Shown here piece after piece: positions 1 through 7,813 of a DNA stretch of 64,000 nucleotides. The DNA comes from Hyphomicrobium sp. (GTDB lineage Bacteria; Pseudomonadota; Alphaproteobacteria; Rhizobiales; Hyphomicrobiaceae): the NCBI GenBank assembly GCA_003987725.1, contig RXJH01000008.1, positions 62,001 to 126,000 of the forward strand. Reading direction: 5' to 3'. Under the pieces are notes generated by a model. That model was not told the DNA's origin. It made no database searches and worked only from the letters and a program-made list of their open reading frames with translations. Position numbers and translations under genes: made by a program. Each line of letters begins with the position of its first letter. The stretch's first letter is position 1.

Positions 1-1169
1 TCCTTGAGCGTCGGAAGCTTGTCCAGAACGCCCAGCGCAGCACCACGGCCAGCCCGAAGCACGACGCTGTCGATCGCAAAGGCGCGATTGATTCCATCGT
101 AGAGCGATGCCGACATCGCGGAATCGAAACGGCGCCAGCGCTGGTAACGCTCGAGATGCGTCCCATTGCCGAAATCGATCCCGAGACGGCCCGCGTCGGC
201 CAATACCTCGATCAACGCTGCCGCATCGCGCAGCGCGAGATTGACGCCCTGCCCCGCAACCGGATGCACGCCATGCGCGGCGTCACCGACCAGCGCAAAC
301 CTTGGCGCGATGAGCCGGCGCGCGATACGCACATCGAGCGGCCACGACTGACGCGGTCCGTCGAGCGTGATCGCGCCGAAGCGGCCACCGATCCGCCGGT
401 CGAGCTCGGCGAGAAAAGCTTCGTCATCGAGCGCCGTCACGCGCGCAGCTTCGTCTTTATCGGCACTCCACGTAATACACGCGCGATTGTGCGGCAGCGG
501 CAGGATAGCGAAGGGACCGCCCGGCAGAAAATGCTGGATCGCAACACCGCCATGCGGCTCTTCGAATTTCACGCGCGCCACGATGCCGGTTTGCGGATAG
601 GGCCAGCCGATCGTCTTGATGCCGGCGTCGTCCCTGAGCTTCGAATTTCTTCCGTCGGCCGCAATGGTGAGCGCAGCGCTGATCGCCCGTCCATCTCGAA
701 GCGTGAGTTCGCTCGCATATTCACCGAGCAGCAACCCATCGATTTCCGCCGGAGCCAACCAGGTAATGGCCGGATCATTCGCAATCGTCTTGTAGAGAGC
801 CGCCGCAAGCGATGCCGCCGGCACGATGTAGGCGGCGGGCGCGCCATCCTTCGTATGCGCGTCGTACGTCACCTTCGCGGACCGGAAGGCGTCGTCGATA
901 TTGGAATCCGAAATCTCGATCGAAGTGACAGCCTGGGCGTCAGCGCTCATCGCCTCCCACGCGCCAAGCCCTTCGAGGATCGTCTTCGTCCCGGCCCAAA
1001 TGGCGAATGCCCGGCTGTCCGGGGCGGCCTTCGCCATTTCGGGATTGGTACGGTCGATGATGGCCAGCCGGATATCGGGGCCAAGCGCCTGCGTCAGGCC
1101 CCGCGCCACCGCCATGCCTGCGAAACTACCGCCCGCAATCGCCACATCGAACTTCAATTTACGCACCAC
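1..1169 (-). CDS. UbiH/UbiF/VisC-type FAD-dependent hydroxylase (3' end outside window)
   Basis: Flavoprotein monooxygenase of the ubiquinone-biosynthesis hydroxylase family, which hydroxylates the aromatic ring of ubiquinone precursors. The reverse-strand frame is open from 1169 to the window edge, about 389 residues, so the C-terminus is missing. The N-terminus reads DVAIAGGSFAGMAVARGL, the FAD dinucleotide fold. Near the end LVGDAAHGVHPVAGQGVNL is the second FAD motif (GD plus HPxxGQGxN). No ATG precedes the fold: the candidates are two adjacent GTG codons at 1169 and 1166, with an in-frame TAG at 1187-1185 upstream. It is divergent from tesB. The exact ring position hydroxylated cannot be told from sequence, so no symbol is given. 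Confidence 0.85.
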   Translation of the reverse strand, partial: MVRKLKFDVAIAGGSFAGMAVARGLTQALGPDIRLAIIDRTNPEMAKAAPDSRAFAIWAGTKTILEGLGAWEAMSADAQAVTSIEISDSNIDDAFRSAKVTYDAHTKDGAPAAYIVPAASLAAALYKTIANDPAITWLAPAEIDGLLLGEYASELTLRDGRAISAALTIAADGRNSKLRDDAGIKTIGWPYPQTGIVARVKFEEPHGGVAIQHFLPGGPFAILPLPHNRACITWSADKDEAARVTALDDEAFLAELDRRIGGRFGAITLDGPRQSWPLDVRIARRLIAPRFALVGDAAHGVHPVAGQGVNLALRDAAALIEVLADAGRLGIDFGNGTHLERYQRWRRFDSAMSASLYDGINRAFAIDSVVLRAGRGAALGVLDKLPTLK

Positions 1170-1283
1170 CGATTGCTGTCTGCTCTACCGCAACTTGCTT
1201 TTCGTGCCGCCCATGACAGCCTAAGTATCTACGCGCCGTCTTTCTGGGTTCATCTCACTACAACTTCTCTACGAAAGTCCACC

Positions 1284-2180
1284 ATGACAGCTTTGTCTTC
1301 GCCGCACCCGGCCCTGGATAAGCTTATCCAGACGCTGACCCTCGAACCGCTTGAAGACAACCTGTTCCGCGGGCCAAAGGCGAGCGAAGGCTGGCAACGT
1401 GTTTACGGCGGCCTCGTGCTCGGCCAGGCCCTGGTTGCAGCCGCATCGACGGTCGACGAAAATCGCCCGATTCACTCCCTGCATGGTTACTTCCTGCTCG
1501 CCGGCGATCCCGAGCGCGAGATCGTCTACGACGTTGAACGGATCCGGGACGGCGGCAGTTTCACGACCCGGCGCGTTCGCGCCATCCAGCACGGCCGCGC
1601 CATTTTCTCGATGAGCGCGTCGTTTCACAAGCCGGAAACGGGGTTCGAACATCAGTCGAAGATGCCCGCCGTTCCGCCGCCGGAAGCCTTGCCGAGCAGC
1701 CAGGAGCTTCTGAGCGCCGGCAATTCCGACTTGCCCGAGAGCATGCGCGCTTACCTGAGCCGTGACCGGCCCATCGACGTGCGCATCGTCGACCCGTCCC
1801 GCTATGCGAGCCGCGAACCGCGGCCGCCGGAGCAGTCGATCTGGCTGAGATCTAACGGCCCCCTGACCAGCAACGCCTACATCCACCAGGCCGTTCTCGC
1901 CTACGCGTCTGACTTCACCCTGCTCGACACCGCCCTGGTCGCCCACGGCAAGCTCCTGTTCGACACCGACGTGCAACTCGCGAGCCTCGACCACGCCATG
2001 TGGTTCCACCGGCCGTTCCGCGCCGACGACTGGCTGCTCTACGTTCAGGACAGCCCCAGCGCCTCGGGCGCCCGCGCCTATTGCCGTGGAACCATCTTCG
2101 ATCGCGAAGGGCGGTTGGTGGCATCTGCAGTCCAGGAAGGACTGATGCGCCCCAGAGAGACCGCATTCCTGCCCAAATAG
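1284..2180 (+). CDS. tesB: Acyl-CoA thioesterase II (TesB)
   Basis: Hydrolyses acyl-CoA to free fatty acid and CoA in the cytoplasm. The 298-residue length is normal for TesB, a tandem (double) hotdog protein. Recognisable blocks are the N-terminal FRGPKASEGWQRVYGGLVLGQAL and, in the second half, HQAVLAYASDFTLLDTAL, which covers the region of the family's catalytic Asp. The ATG at 1284 is the start that matches the family N-terminus (MTALSSPHPALDKL). The frame is open far upstream, but that stretch is antisense to the neighbouring flavoprotein gene. It ends just before the nitrogen-control promoter region of glnK. Confidence 0.92.
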   Translation: MTALSSPHPALDKLIQTLTLEPLEDNLFRGPKASEGWQRVYGGLVLGQALVAAASTVDENRPIHSLHGYFLLAGDPEREIVYDVERIRDGGSFTTRRVRAIQHGRAIFSMSASFHKPETGFEHQSKMPAVPPPEALPSSQELLSAGNSDLPESMRAYLSRDRPIDVRIVDPSRYASREPRPPEQSIWLRSNGPLTSNAYIHQAVLAYASDFTLLDTALVAHGKLLFDTDVQLASLDHAMWFHRPFRADDWLLYVQDSPSASGARAYCRGTIFDREGRLVASAVQEGLMRPRETAFLPK

Positions 2181-2198
2181 CGTTCAATCAGCCAAAGA

Positions 2199-2215
2199 TG
2201 CACATTTTTTGTGCT
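2199..2215 (+). promoter_or_regulatory. NtrC-type enhancer site upstream of glnK
   Basis: The palindrome TGCACATTTTTTGTGCT has the GCAC-N7-GTGC architecture of NtrC (NRI) binding sites. It lies about 100 bp upstream of the sigma-54-like promoter at 2301-2318, a normal enhancer distance. Binding by NtrC is inferred. Confidence 0.6.
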
Positions 2216-2257
2216 CCCTTTGTATGCTGAGCAGGCGGCCTTCCCGCCCGCCCGTAA

Positions 2258-2752
<495 letters not shown>

Positions 2753-2795
2753 GCCGAGATTTCGCTTTTCGAACGTCAATCAGGGAGCACACAAC

Positions 2796-4310
2796 ATGGA
2801 GTTTCGTACCATGGCGCGGTGTGCAGGGGTCTTGGGGGCCCTTGCTACCATCGCGCTCATTATCGACCCGGCGTTGGCCCAGGAAGCAGCGACTGCTGCT
2901 GCCCCTGCGGCTCCTGCCGCGGCCGCACCACCAGTACCGAATAAGGGCGACTCGGCCTTTATGTACATCGCATCCGTCCTCGTTCTTCTAATGACGGTTC
3001 CGGGTCTCGCACTGTTCTACGGCGGCCTCGTCCGCTCCAAGAACATGCTGTCTATGATGATGCAGGTGTTCGCAACACTCTGCCTCGTCGCCATCCTTTG
3101 GGTGCTCTACGGCTACTCCATGGCCTTCACCAATGGCGGTACCCTCAACGATTTCGTCGGTGGCTTCTCGAAAGCTTTCTTGAAGGGCGTCGATTCAAAC
3201 TCGCTCGCCGCGACCTTCTCGAATGGCGTCTACATTCCTGAGTACACCTACATCATCTTCCAGATGACGTTCGCGTGCATCACGCCGTGCCTCATCCTGG
3301 GTGCCGTTGCCGAGCGCTTGAAATTCTCGGCAATGCTCGTCTTCATGGCCCTCTGGGTCACCTTCATCTACTTCCCGATCGCGCATATGGTCTGGTACTG
3401 GGGCGGTCCGGATGCGTTCGGTAACGCTGCCAAGGCCGTCGCGACCGCATCGGGCGACGCCAAGGTGCATGCACAGGCGGCCCTCGATGCCGTACTGAAG
3501 GATGCGGGCATCGGCTTCCAGTGGGGTGCACTCGACTTCGCCGGCGGCACCGTCGTTCACATCAACTCCGGTATCGCAGCCTTCGTCGGCTGTCTGATCC
3601 TCGGCAGACGCGTCGGCTACGGCAAAGAAGCCATGCCCCCGCACTCGCTGGTGATGACAATGATCGGCGCCGCTCTTCTGTGGGTTGGCTGGTTCGGCTT
3701 CAACGTCGGTTCGAACCTCGAAGTCAACCAGTTCGCGGGCGTTCCGTTCATCAACACGTTCATCGCGACCTGCGCTGCAGGCCTATCCTGGACGCTCGTT
3801 GAGTGGATCGCCAAGGGCAAGCCCTCGGCACTCGGCATGGCGTCGGGCGTCGTTGCCGGTCTGGTTGCGATCACACCGGCTTGCGGCTTCTCCGGGGTCA
3901 TGGGCTCGATCATCCTCGGCCTCGTCGTCAGCCCGATCTGCTTCTTCTTCTGCTCGGCAGTGAAGAGCGCGCTCGGTTACGATGACAGCTTGGATGTCTT
4001 CGGCGTCCACTGCATCGGCGGCATCGTCGGCGCCATCGGCACGGGTCTTCTCGTCAATCCGGATTGGGGCGGAGCCGGCATCGCCGACTACCTCTCGAAG
4101 CCCGGCGAGATGGCTTCTGGCACCTACGACATGGCCGCTCAGGTGATCAGCCAGGCGAAGATGGTCGGCATGACGCTCCTCTGGAGCGGCATCGGCTCCG
4201 CCATCCTCTTCAAGCTGGTCGATATCGTCATCGGTCTTCGCCCGTCCGAAGAGAAAGAGCGCGAGGGTCTCGATCTCGTCGATCATGGCGAGAGCGCATA
4301 CCACTACTAA
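2796..4310 (+). CDS. amtB: Ammonium transporter AmtB
   Basis: Inner-membrane ammonium/ammonia channel of the Amt/MEP/Rh family, 504 residues. The N-terminus has a signal peptide ending near PALAQ, followed by an Ala/Pro-rich linker. It then runs into the first core helix with the family block LALFYGGLVRSKNMLSMMMQ. The twin pore histidines are visible in PIAHMVWYWGG and VFGVHCIGGIVG. The cytoplasmic C-terminal tail, the docking site for GlnK, follows the last helix. The ATG at 2796 begins the signal peptide. It is co-transcribed with glnK, and a strong terminator follows at 4390. Confidence 0.96.
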   Translation: MEFRTMARCAGVLGALATIALIIDPALAQEAATAAAPAAPAAAAPPVPNKGDSAFMYIASVLVLLMTVPGLALFYGGLVRSKNMLSMMMQVFATLCLVAILWVLYGYSMAFTNGGTLNDFVGGFSKAFLKGVDSNSLAATFSNGVYIPEYTYIIFQMTFACITPCLILGAVAERLKFSAMLVFMALWVTFIYFPIAHMVWYWGGPDAFGNAAKAVATASGDAKVHAQAALDAVLKDAGIGFQWGALDFAGGTVVHINSGIAAFVGCLILGRRVGYGKEAMPPHSLVMTMIGAALLWVGWFGFNVGSNLEVNQFAGVPFINTFIATCAAGLSWTLVEWIAKGKPSALGMASGVVAGLVAITPACGFSGVMGSIILGLVVSPICFFFCSAVKSALGYDDSLDVFGVHCIGGIVGAIGTGLLVNPDWGGAGIADYLSKPGEMASGTYDMAAQVISQAKMVGMTLLWSGIGSAILFKLVDIVIGLRPSEEKEREGLDLVDHGESAYHY

Positions 4311-4317
4311 GGCACGC

Positions 4318-4424
4318 ATTCCCGCGGCCGGAAACGGCCGCGGATCTCTCCTCCCGAGCACGCGTCTCCACCTAGACGTGCTCAAACTTGGGCCCGGCGT
4401 TTCGAGCCGTCGGGCCCTTTTTTC
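4318..4424 (+). ncRNA. Structured amtB 3' region with exposed CCUCC motif; candidate small RNA
   Basis: Directly after amtB the RNA can fold as follows. A 9-bp GC stem (4322-4330 with 4335-4343) is closed by a GAAA tetraloop. A single-stranded pyrimidine stretch TCTCTCCTCCC lies at 4345-4355. A bulged hairpin (4356-4367 with 4374-4383) has loop CCACCT. The terminator hairpin at 4390-4423 closes the region. The motif CUCCUCCC is complementary to Shine-Dalgarno sequences. It could be a 3'-UTR-derived RNA or just a stabilised message end. No promoter of its own was identified. Confidence 0.4.
4390..4423 (+). terminator. Rho-independent terminator of glnK-amtB
   Basis: GGGCCC at 4390-4395 pairs with GGGCCC at 4412-4417; the flanking GGCG and CGTC bases extend the stem imperfectly. 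Six T residues follow at 4418-4423. It sits 80 bp past the amtB stop, before the convergent transpeptidase gene. Confidence 0.85.
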
Positions 4425-4430
4425 ATGTCT

Positions 4431-4979
4431 TCAAATTGAAACGACGATTTCGCAGTCGCGCGGCAGCATCGACAAGAGCAGCCGAAGATCCTTCGCCCTG
4501 AGCGCGACGCATCCTTCCGTCGGCTTCAGATCCCCTCGCGCGATATGCATGAAGACGGCGCTGCCGCGATTGCGTACGCGCGGCACATCGTTATAGCTGA
4601 GCACCACGACGACATCGTAGAGACCATCGGCGCGCCAGAGACGCTCGGCGCTCGCCGGATAGGGAAGCTTCACCGGACGGTTGTAGTTGCGGTCGAGAGG
4701 ACTGTCGCACCAACCGTCGTCACGTCGAATGGCATGAAGCGCGAGCGCCGTGCGCGGCCGCCGCGTTCCCGGTCGATAAAATGCATAGCGCACGGCAAAC
4801 CGGCCTCGCGGCGTCGCACCGTCACCCTCGCGTTTTAATGCCTTGATGCCCGAACGGCCCAACGCGCATGGCGCGCTGAAGCAGCCGAATTCCAAACGGC
4901 CCTGCCGCGCGCCCTGGGATAATGCCCTGACGATCAGCTTCGCCGCCGGCTTCGAACCTCGGGCCTTCCACGCCGTCAT
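4431..4979 (-). CDS. L,D-transpeptidase family protein (YkuD domain)
   Basis: Small YkuD-fold protein of 182 residues, whose family forms 3-3 peptidoglycan cross-links or anchors proteins to the wall with a catalytic cysteine. The active-site region reads FMHIARGDLKPTEGCVAL, with the conserved His and the GCVAL cysteine. No clear signal peptide or LysM domain is visible, unlike the larger exported LDTs, so its localisation is uncertain. ATG at 4979. It is convergent with amtB, and a response regulator starts 110 bp away on the other strand. The family assignment is good; the cellular role is inferred. Confidence 0.8.
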   Translation of the reverse strand: MTAWKARGSKPAAKLIVRALSQGARQGRLEFGCFSAPCALGRSGIKALKREGDGATPRGRFAVRYAFYRPGTRRPRTALALHAIRRDDGWCDSPLDRNYNRPVKLPYPASAERLWRADGLYDVVVVLSYNDVPRVRNRGSAVFMHIARGDLKPTEGCVALRAKDLRLLLSMLPRDCEIVVSI

Positions 4980-5089
4980 TCAAGGAACTACCCATTCCCC
5001 TTGCCTGTTTGCTTGCAGAGCCTATGTTGCCGCCGCGCGCGATGCTAGTGTCCCACGCTAAAAGCAGGCAAGAAACTGGAGCCCCGTCC

Positions 5090-5776
5090 ATGAGCACGGC
5101 CCGAAAGGTCCTCCTCGTCGACGACGATGAAGATCTGCGCACGTCGTTGAAAGATCAACTCGTCCTACACGATGAATTCGAGGTTTCGGAAGCAGCGACC
5201 GCGAGCAAGGGCATAGAAGCGGCGAAGACAGGCCGTTTCGATCTCGTTGTCTTCGACGTTGGCCTGCCCGATATGGACGGCCGCGAGGCGGTGAAGCTGC
5301 TTCGCAAATCGGGATTCAAAACGCCGATCGTAATGCTGACCGGCAATACGTCGGACGCCGACCAGATCTTAGGGCTGGATGCCGGCGCCAACGATTACGT
5401 TCTGAAACCGTTCAAATTCGCAGTTCTTCTCGCGCGCATTCGCGCACAACTCCGCCAGCACGAGCAAAGCGAAGATGCCGTCTTCGCGATCGGCAGTTAC
5501 ACCTTCAAGCCCGCATCGAAGCTTCTGATCGACCAGACGGGAAGCAAAATTCGACTGACGGAAAAAGAGACTTCGATTCTGAAGTACCTTTATCGTTCCG
5601 GCGATAAGGTCGTGTCGCGAGATGTCCTCTTGCACGAGGTCTGGGGCTATAACGCCGGCGTCACCACCCACACACTCGAAACGCACATCTATCGGTTGCG
5701 CCAGAAGATCGAAAAAGATCCTTCGAATGCCGAGCTGCTGATTACCGAGAGTGGTGGGTACAAGCTCGCGCCTTAG
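5090..5776 (+). CDS. OmpR-family two-component response regulator
   Basis: Receiver domain plus winged-helix DNA-binding domain, 228 residues. The receiver has the acidic pocket VDDDED, the phosphorylated aspartate in VVFDVGLPDMDG, and the conserved Lys in LKPF. The C-terminal trans_reg_C domain contains RLTEKETSILKYL and the recognition-helix region TTHTLETHIYRLRQKIE. The ATG at 5090 matches the receiver start (STARKVLLVDDDEDL). No histidine kinase is adjacent, so this is an orphan regulator in this window. The next gene encodes a cNMP-binding-domain protein. Confidence 0.9.
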   Translation: MSTARKVLLVDDDEDLRTSLKDQLVLHDEFEVSEAATASKGIEAAKTGRFDLVVFDVGLPDMDGREAVKLLRKSGFKTPIVMLTGNTSDADQILGLDAGANDYVLKPFKFAVLLARIRAQLRQHEQSEDAVFAIGSYTFKPASKLLIDQTGSKIRLTEKETSILKYLYRSGDKVVSRDVLLHEVWGYNAGVTTHTLETHIYRLRQKIEKDPSNAELLITESGGYKLAP

Positions 5777-5986
5777 CGCTGCTCAATGGCAGTTCATGCC
5801 GTTTTGTGAGCGCCAGATCCGTTGCTGATCCGTCGCAGAATGGATGCGTCCACAGCCGCCTTCTCCGTTTGGCGTTGCGGTTGTTTCAGGCTGCTCGGAC
5901 TCATGTATTAAATTGCGTTCGCATGCGGCAACACTTCGCCACCGCTGCGTCCCGCGTTGTCCTGACGGCATGGAGTTTCTCACACG

Positions 5987-6511
5987 ATGGCTATCGACGC
6001 CCTCGTCAAACCGCTTTTGGCCTTACCGCTCTTTAAAGGTCTCACTCCGCTGCAATTGACCGAGATCGTTCGGTGCGCGGAGCGCATCATTTATAGACCC
6101 GGCGATGTCATCATCGCGGAAGATGAGGCAAGCGATGCGGCGATCGTCATCGTTTCGGGGAACAGCATTCGCATCAACGACAACGGCGACGCTCCGCAAA
6201 AATCCGGCGGCGAAACGCTCCCCGAAGGCGTCATGATCGCTGAGTTGGCGATGTTCATCGAGATTGTTCACGCGACGACGGTGATAGCCCAGGGCCAGGT
6301 CAAGGCGCTTCGGCTCACGCGCCAGAAAATGCACGAGATGATGGAAGCCGATGCCAGCCTCGCGCAGCACTTCTCCTCATGCATCGTCACGCGGCTGAAA
6401 CTCTTGGCCAAGGACGTGAAAGCTGTTGATACGCTGATCGGCGCGGTCACCACCGCCCCACAGTCACCTCCAACGCGGGCTAATGTCCCCGTCGAGGCAC
6501 ATCCGGCCTGA
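5987..6511 (+). CDS. Cyclic nucleotide-binding (Crp-like) domain protein without DNA-binding domain
   Basis: A 174-residue protein whose first 130 residues resemble the cNMP-binding beta-roll (LPLFKGLTPLQLTEIV, then YRPGDVIIAEDEASDAAIVIVSG). No helix-turn-helix follows: the C-terminus is a short helical segment and a Pro-rich tail. The usual cAMP phosphate-binding cassette (GE...A with Arg) is not clear, so nucleotide binding is not assured. Family members like this are often stand-alone sensor modules. It follows the OmpR-type regulator by 210 bp on the same strand. The function is unknown. Confidence 0.7.
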   Translation: MAIDALVKPLLALPLFKGLTPLQLTEIVRCAERIIYRPGDVIIAEDEASDAAIVIVSGNSIRINDNGDAPQKSGGETLPEGVMIAELAMFIEIVHATTVIAQGQVKALRLTRQKMHEMMEADASLAQHFSSCIVTRLKLLAKDVKAVDTLIGAVTTAPQSPPTRANVPVEAHPA

Positions 6512-6583
6512 TGCCGGTGGTATGCCACGGCAAGACCACACCCGGAAATGCGAGTTTTGAAAAACCGGGTTTAAAACGGGGCT

Positions 6584-6725
6584 GGAAAAGAGTGCGCCCA
6601 GTCCCGGGGGGAGGAACTGGGCGCTATGCGCTTGTCGCGCTCGGCACCGGGAGGGAAGCCGGTACCAGAGGTAGCGTCTTCGGCTAGACGGGGGGCACTA
6701 CCGAATACAGGGTGACGCTACCTGC
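6584..6725 (-). ncRNA. Candidate three-hairpin small RNA with C/U-rich loops
   Basis: Read on the minus strand, three consecutive hairpins occur. The first is AGGTAGCGTC pairing 6714-6723 with 6669-6678, with an inner stem and loop TGCCCCCCGT. The second pairs 6659-6666 with 6643-6650 around loop CTTCCCTC. The third pairs GCGCCCAGT (6616-6624) with 6594-6602 around TCCTCCCCCCGGG, followed by ACTCTTTTCC, a terminator-like tail. In the second stem one pair is U-G on the minus strand but C-A on the plus strand, which supports minus-strand transcription. The loops resemble the CUYCCUCCC loops of alphaproteobacterial stress RNAs (CcsR, alpha-r14). No clear promoter was found. Confidence 0.5.
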
Positions 6726-6807
6726 ATGCTTGGACTTAAGCGCAAGCAGAAAGAATTCAATAGTGCCTGCGCGGGCACATCACGAAATTGTGATCAGGCT
6801 ACCGGGT

Positions 6808-6816
6808 TTATCCACA
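6808..6816 (+). promoter_or_regulatory. Isolated consensus DnaA box
   Basis: TTATCCACA, a perfect match to the DnaA-box consensus, lies in the gap between the cNMP-domain gene and lolA, about 85 bp upstream of the candidate small RNA on the minus strand. A single 9-mer can occur by chance. Confidence 0.35.
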
Positions 6817-6870
6817 GGTTGGGTATTGCATCGGGTTCAGAATGCAACAGCCTGATTTCCTTCGAAAAAC

Positions 6871-7626
6871 CTACTGCGGCATCGCCTTTTTGGGGCCAAG
6901 AGGTTGAATTTTAAACAAATTTCCATCGAGATCGTCGCTTTTGACAAGCTGCGATAATTCGATTCGCGTGTCTTGACCCTGGGCGTCCGTAGTCACCCAT
7001 TCCTTCAATTCCAACGCCGGCTTGGTCGCGAGGAAGAGTTTTATCTTGCCCGGAGAATTCGGGTCTTTGTCTTCGATCGTGAGGACGATGAGATCGTCGG
7101 ACTGCTGCACCTCGATGATGTGCGCATCGCGGATGAGATCGACATCCTTGCGCAACAACAGCCGGAACGGCGTCTGATCGAGAGAGACGCGATCCTCGTT
7201 GTTGAGATCGAGATCCTGAATGGCGAGGTTCTCACCGTCCGAAACGATCACTTGTTTCGAGGGCAGCGCATAATCGAAGCGGAAACGCCCCGGCCGCTTG
7301 ACGAAGAACTTGCCCTTCATCCGCTTGTTGGCAGCATCGATCTGAACGAACGAACCCTTGAGACTCTGCAGCGATTCGAAATACGCGCTGACCTGATGAA
7401 CGAGTTCGGTTTGATGCGCATCGAGCGTGATGCCATCGGGGCTGTTCGCCGGTGAAACCTGTCCTGTCCAACCCTTCACGGCCGTCTTGTCCGCATTGGC
7501 CGGCGGGTTGACAATCGTATTCGTTGGACCGTCCGGGTCCTGTGCCGTGGCAGCCCCAATCGATGCGAGGGCAAAACCCATCGCCATGGCGCCCACGCGC
7601 AAAATTGTGCTCATGCTTCTTCCCAT
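6871..7626 (-). CDS. lolA: Outer-membrane lipoprotein carrier LolA
   Basis: Periplasmic chaperone that takes lipoproteins released by LolCDE and passes them to the outer membrane. The 251-residue protein starts with a signal peptide (VGAMAMGFALASIGAATAQ). A roughly 40-residue linker follows, then the LolA fold with LVHQVSAYFESLQSLKGSFVQ and GKFFVKRPGRFRFDY, the family's hallmark block. A second ATG four codons in (7614) is an equally possible start. It lies downstream of ftsK on the same strand, a common alphaproteobacterial order (ftsK-lolA). Confidence 0.9.
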   Translation of the reverse strand: MGRSMSTILRVGAMAMGFALASIGAATAQDPDGPTNTIVNPPANADKTAVKGWTGQVSPANSPDGITLDAHQTELVHQVSAYFESLQSLKGSFVQIDAANKRMKGKFFVKRPGRFRFDYALPSKQVIVSDGENLAIQDLDLNNEDRVSLDQTPFRLLLRKDVDLIRDAHIIEVQQSDDLIVLTIEDKDPNSPGKIKLFLATKPALELKEWVTTDAQGQDTRIELSQLVKSDDLDGNLFKIQPLGPKKAMPQ

Positions 7627-7813
7627 CGTGGCCCCCCAAAGCCCCGAAAGCCCCGTCAGCGGGGCTCTGAAAGCAGATTACGGTTTCGGCAAAGATTGCG
7701 TCCAGAACTAGGCAGAAACGCTATTGCATTCGTTGCGTACGGCCAATGACATGTGACAGGCAAGCCGCAGGAGAATTGACGCAGCGATTATCCTCAACCG
7801 CCTGGTCGGGCAT

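Noticed and set aside
156-1283. In-frame upstream extension of tesB
   Set aside because: It is antisense to the UbiH-type gene and lacks TesB similarity; the ATG at 1284 fits the family start.
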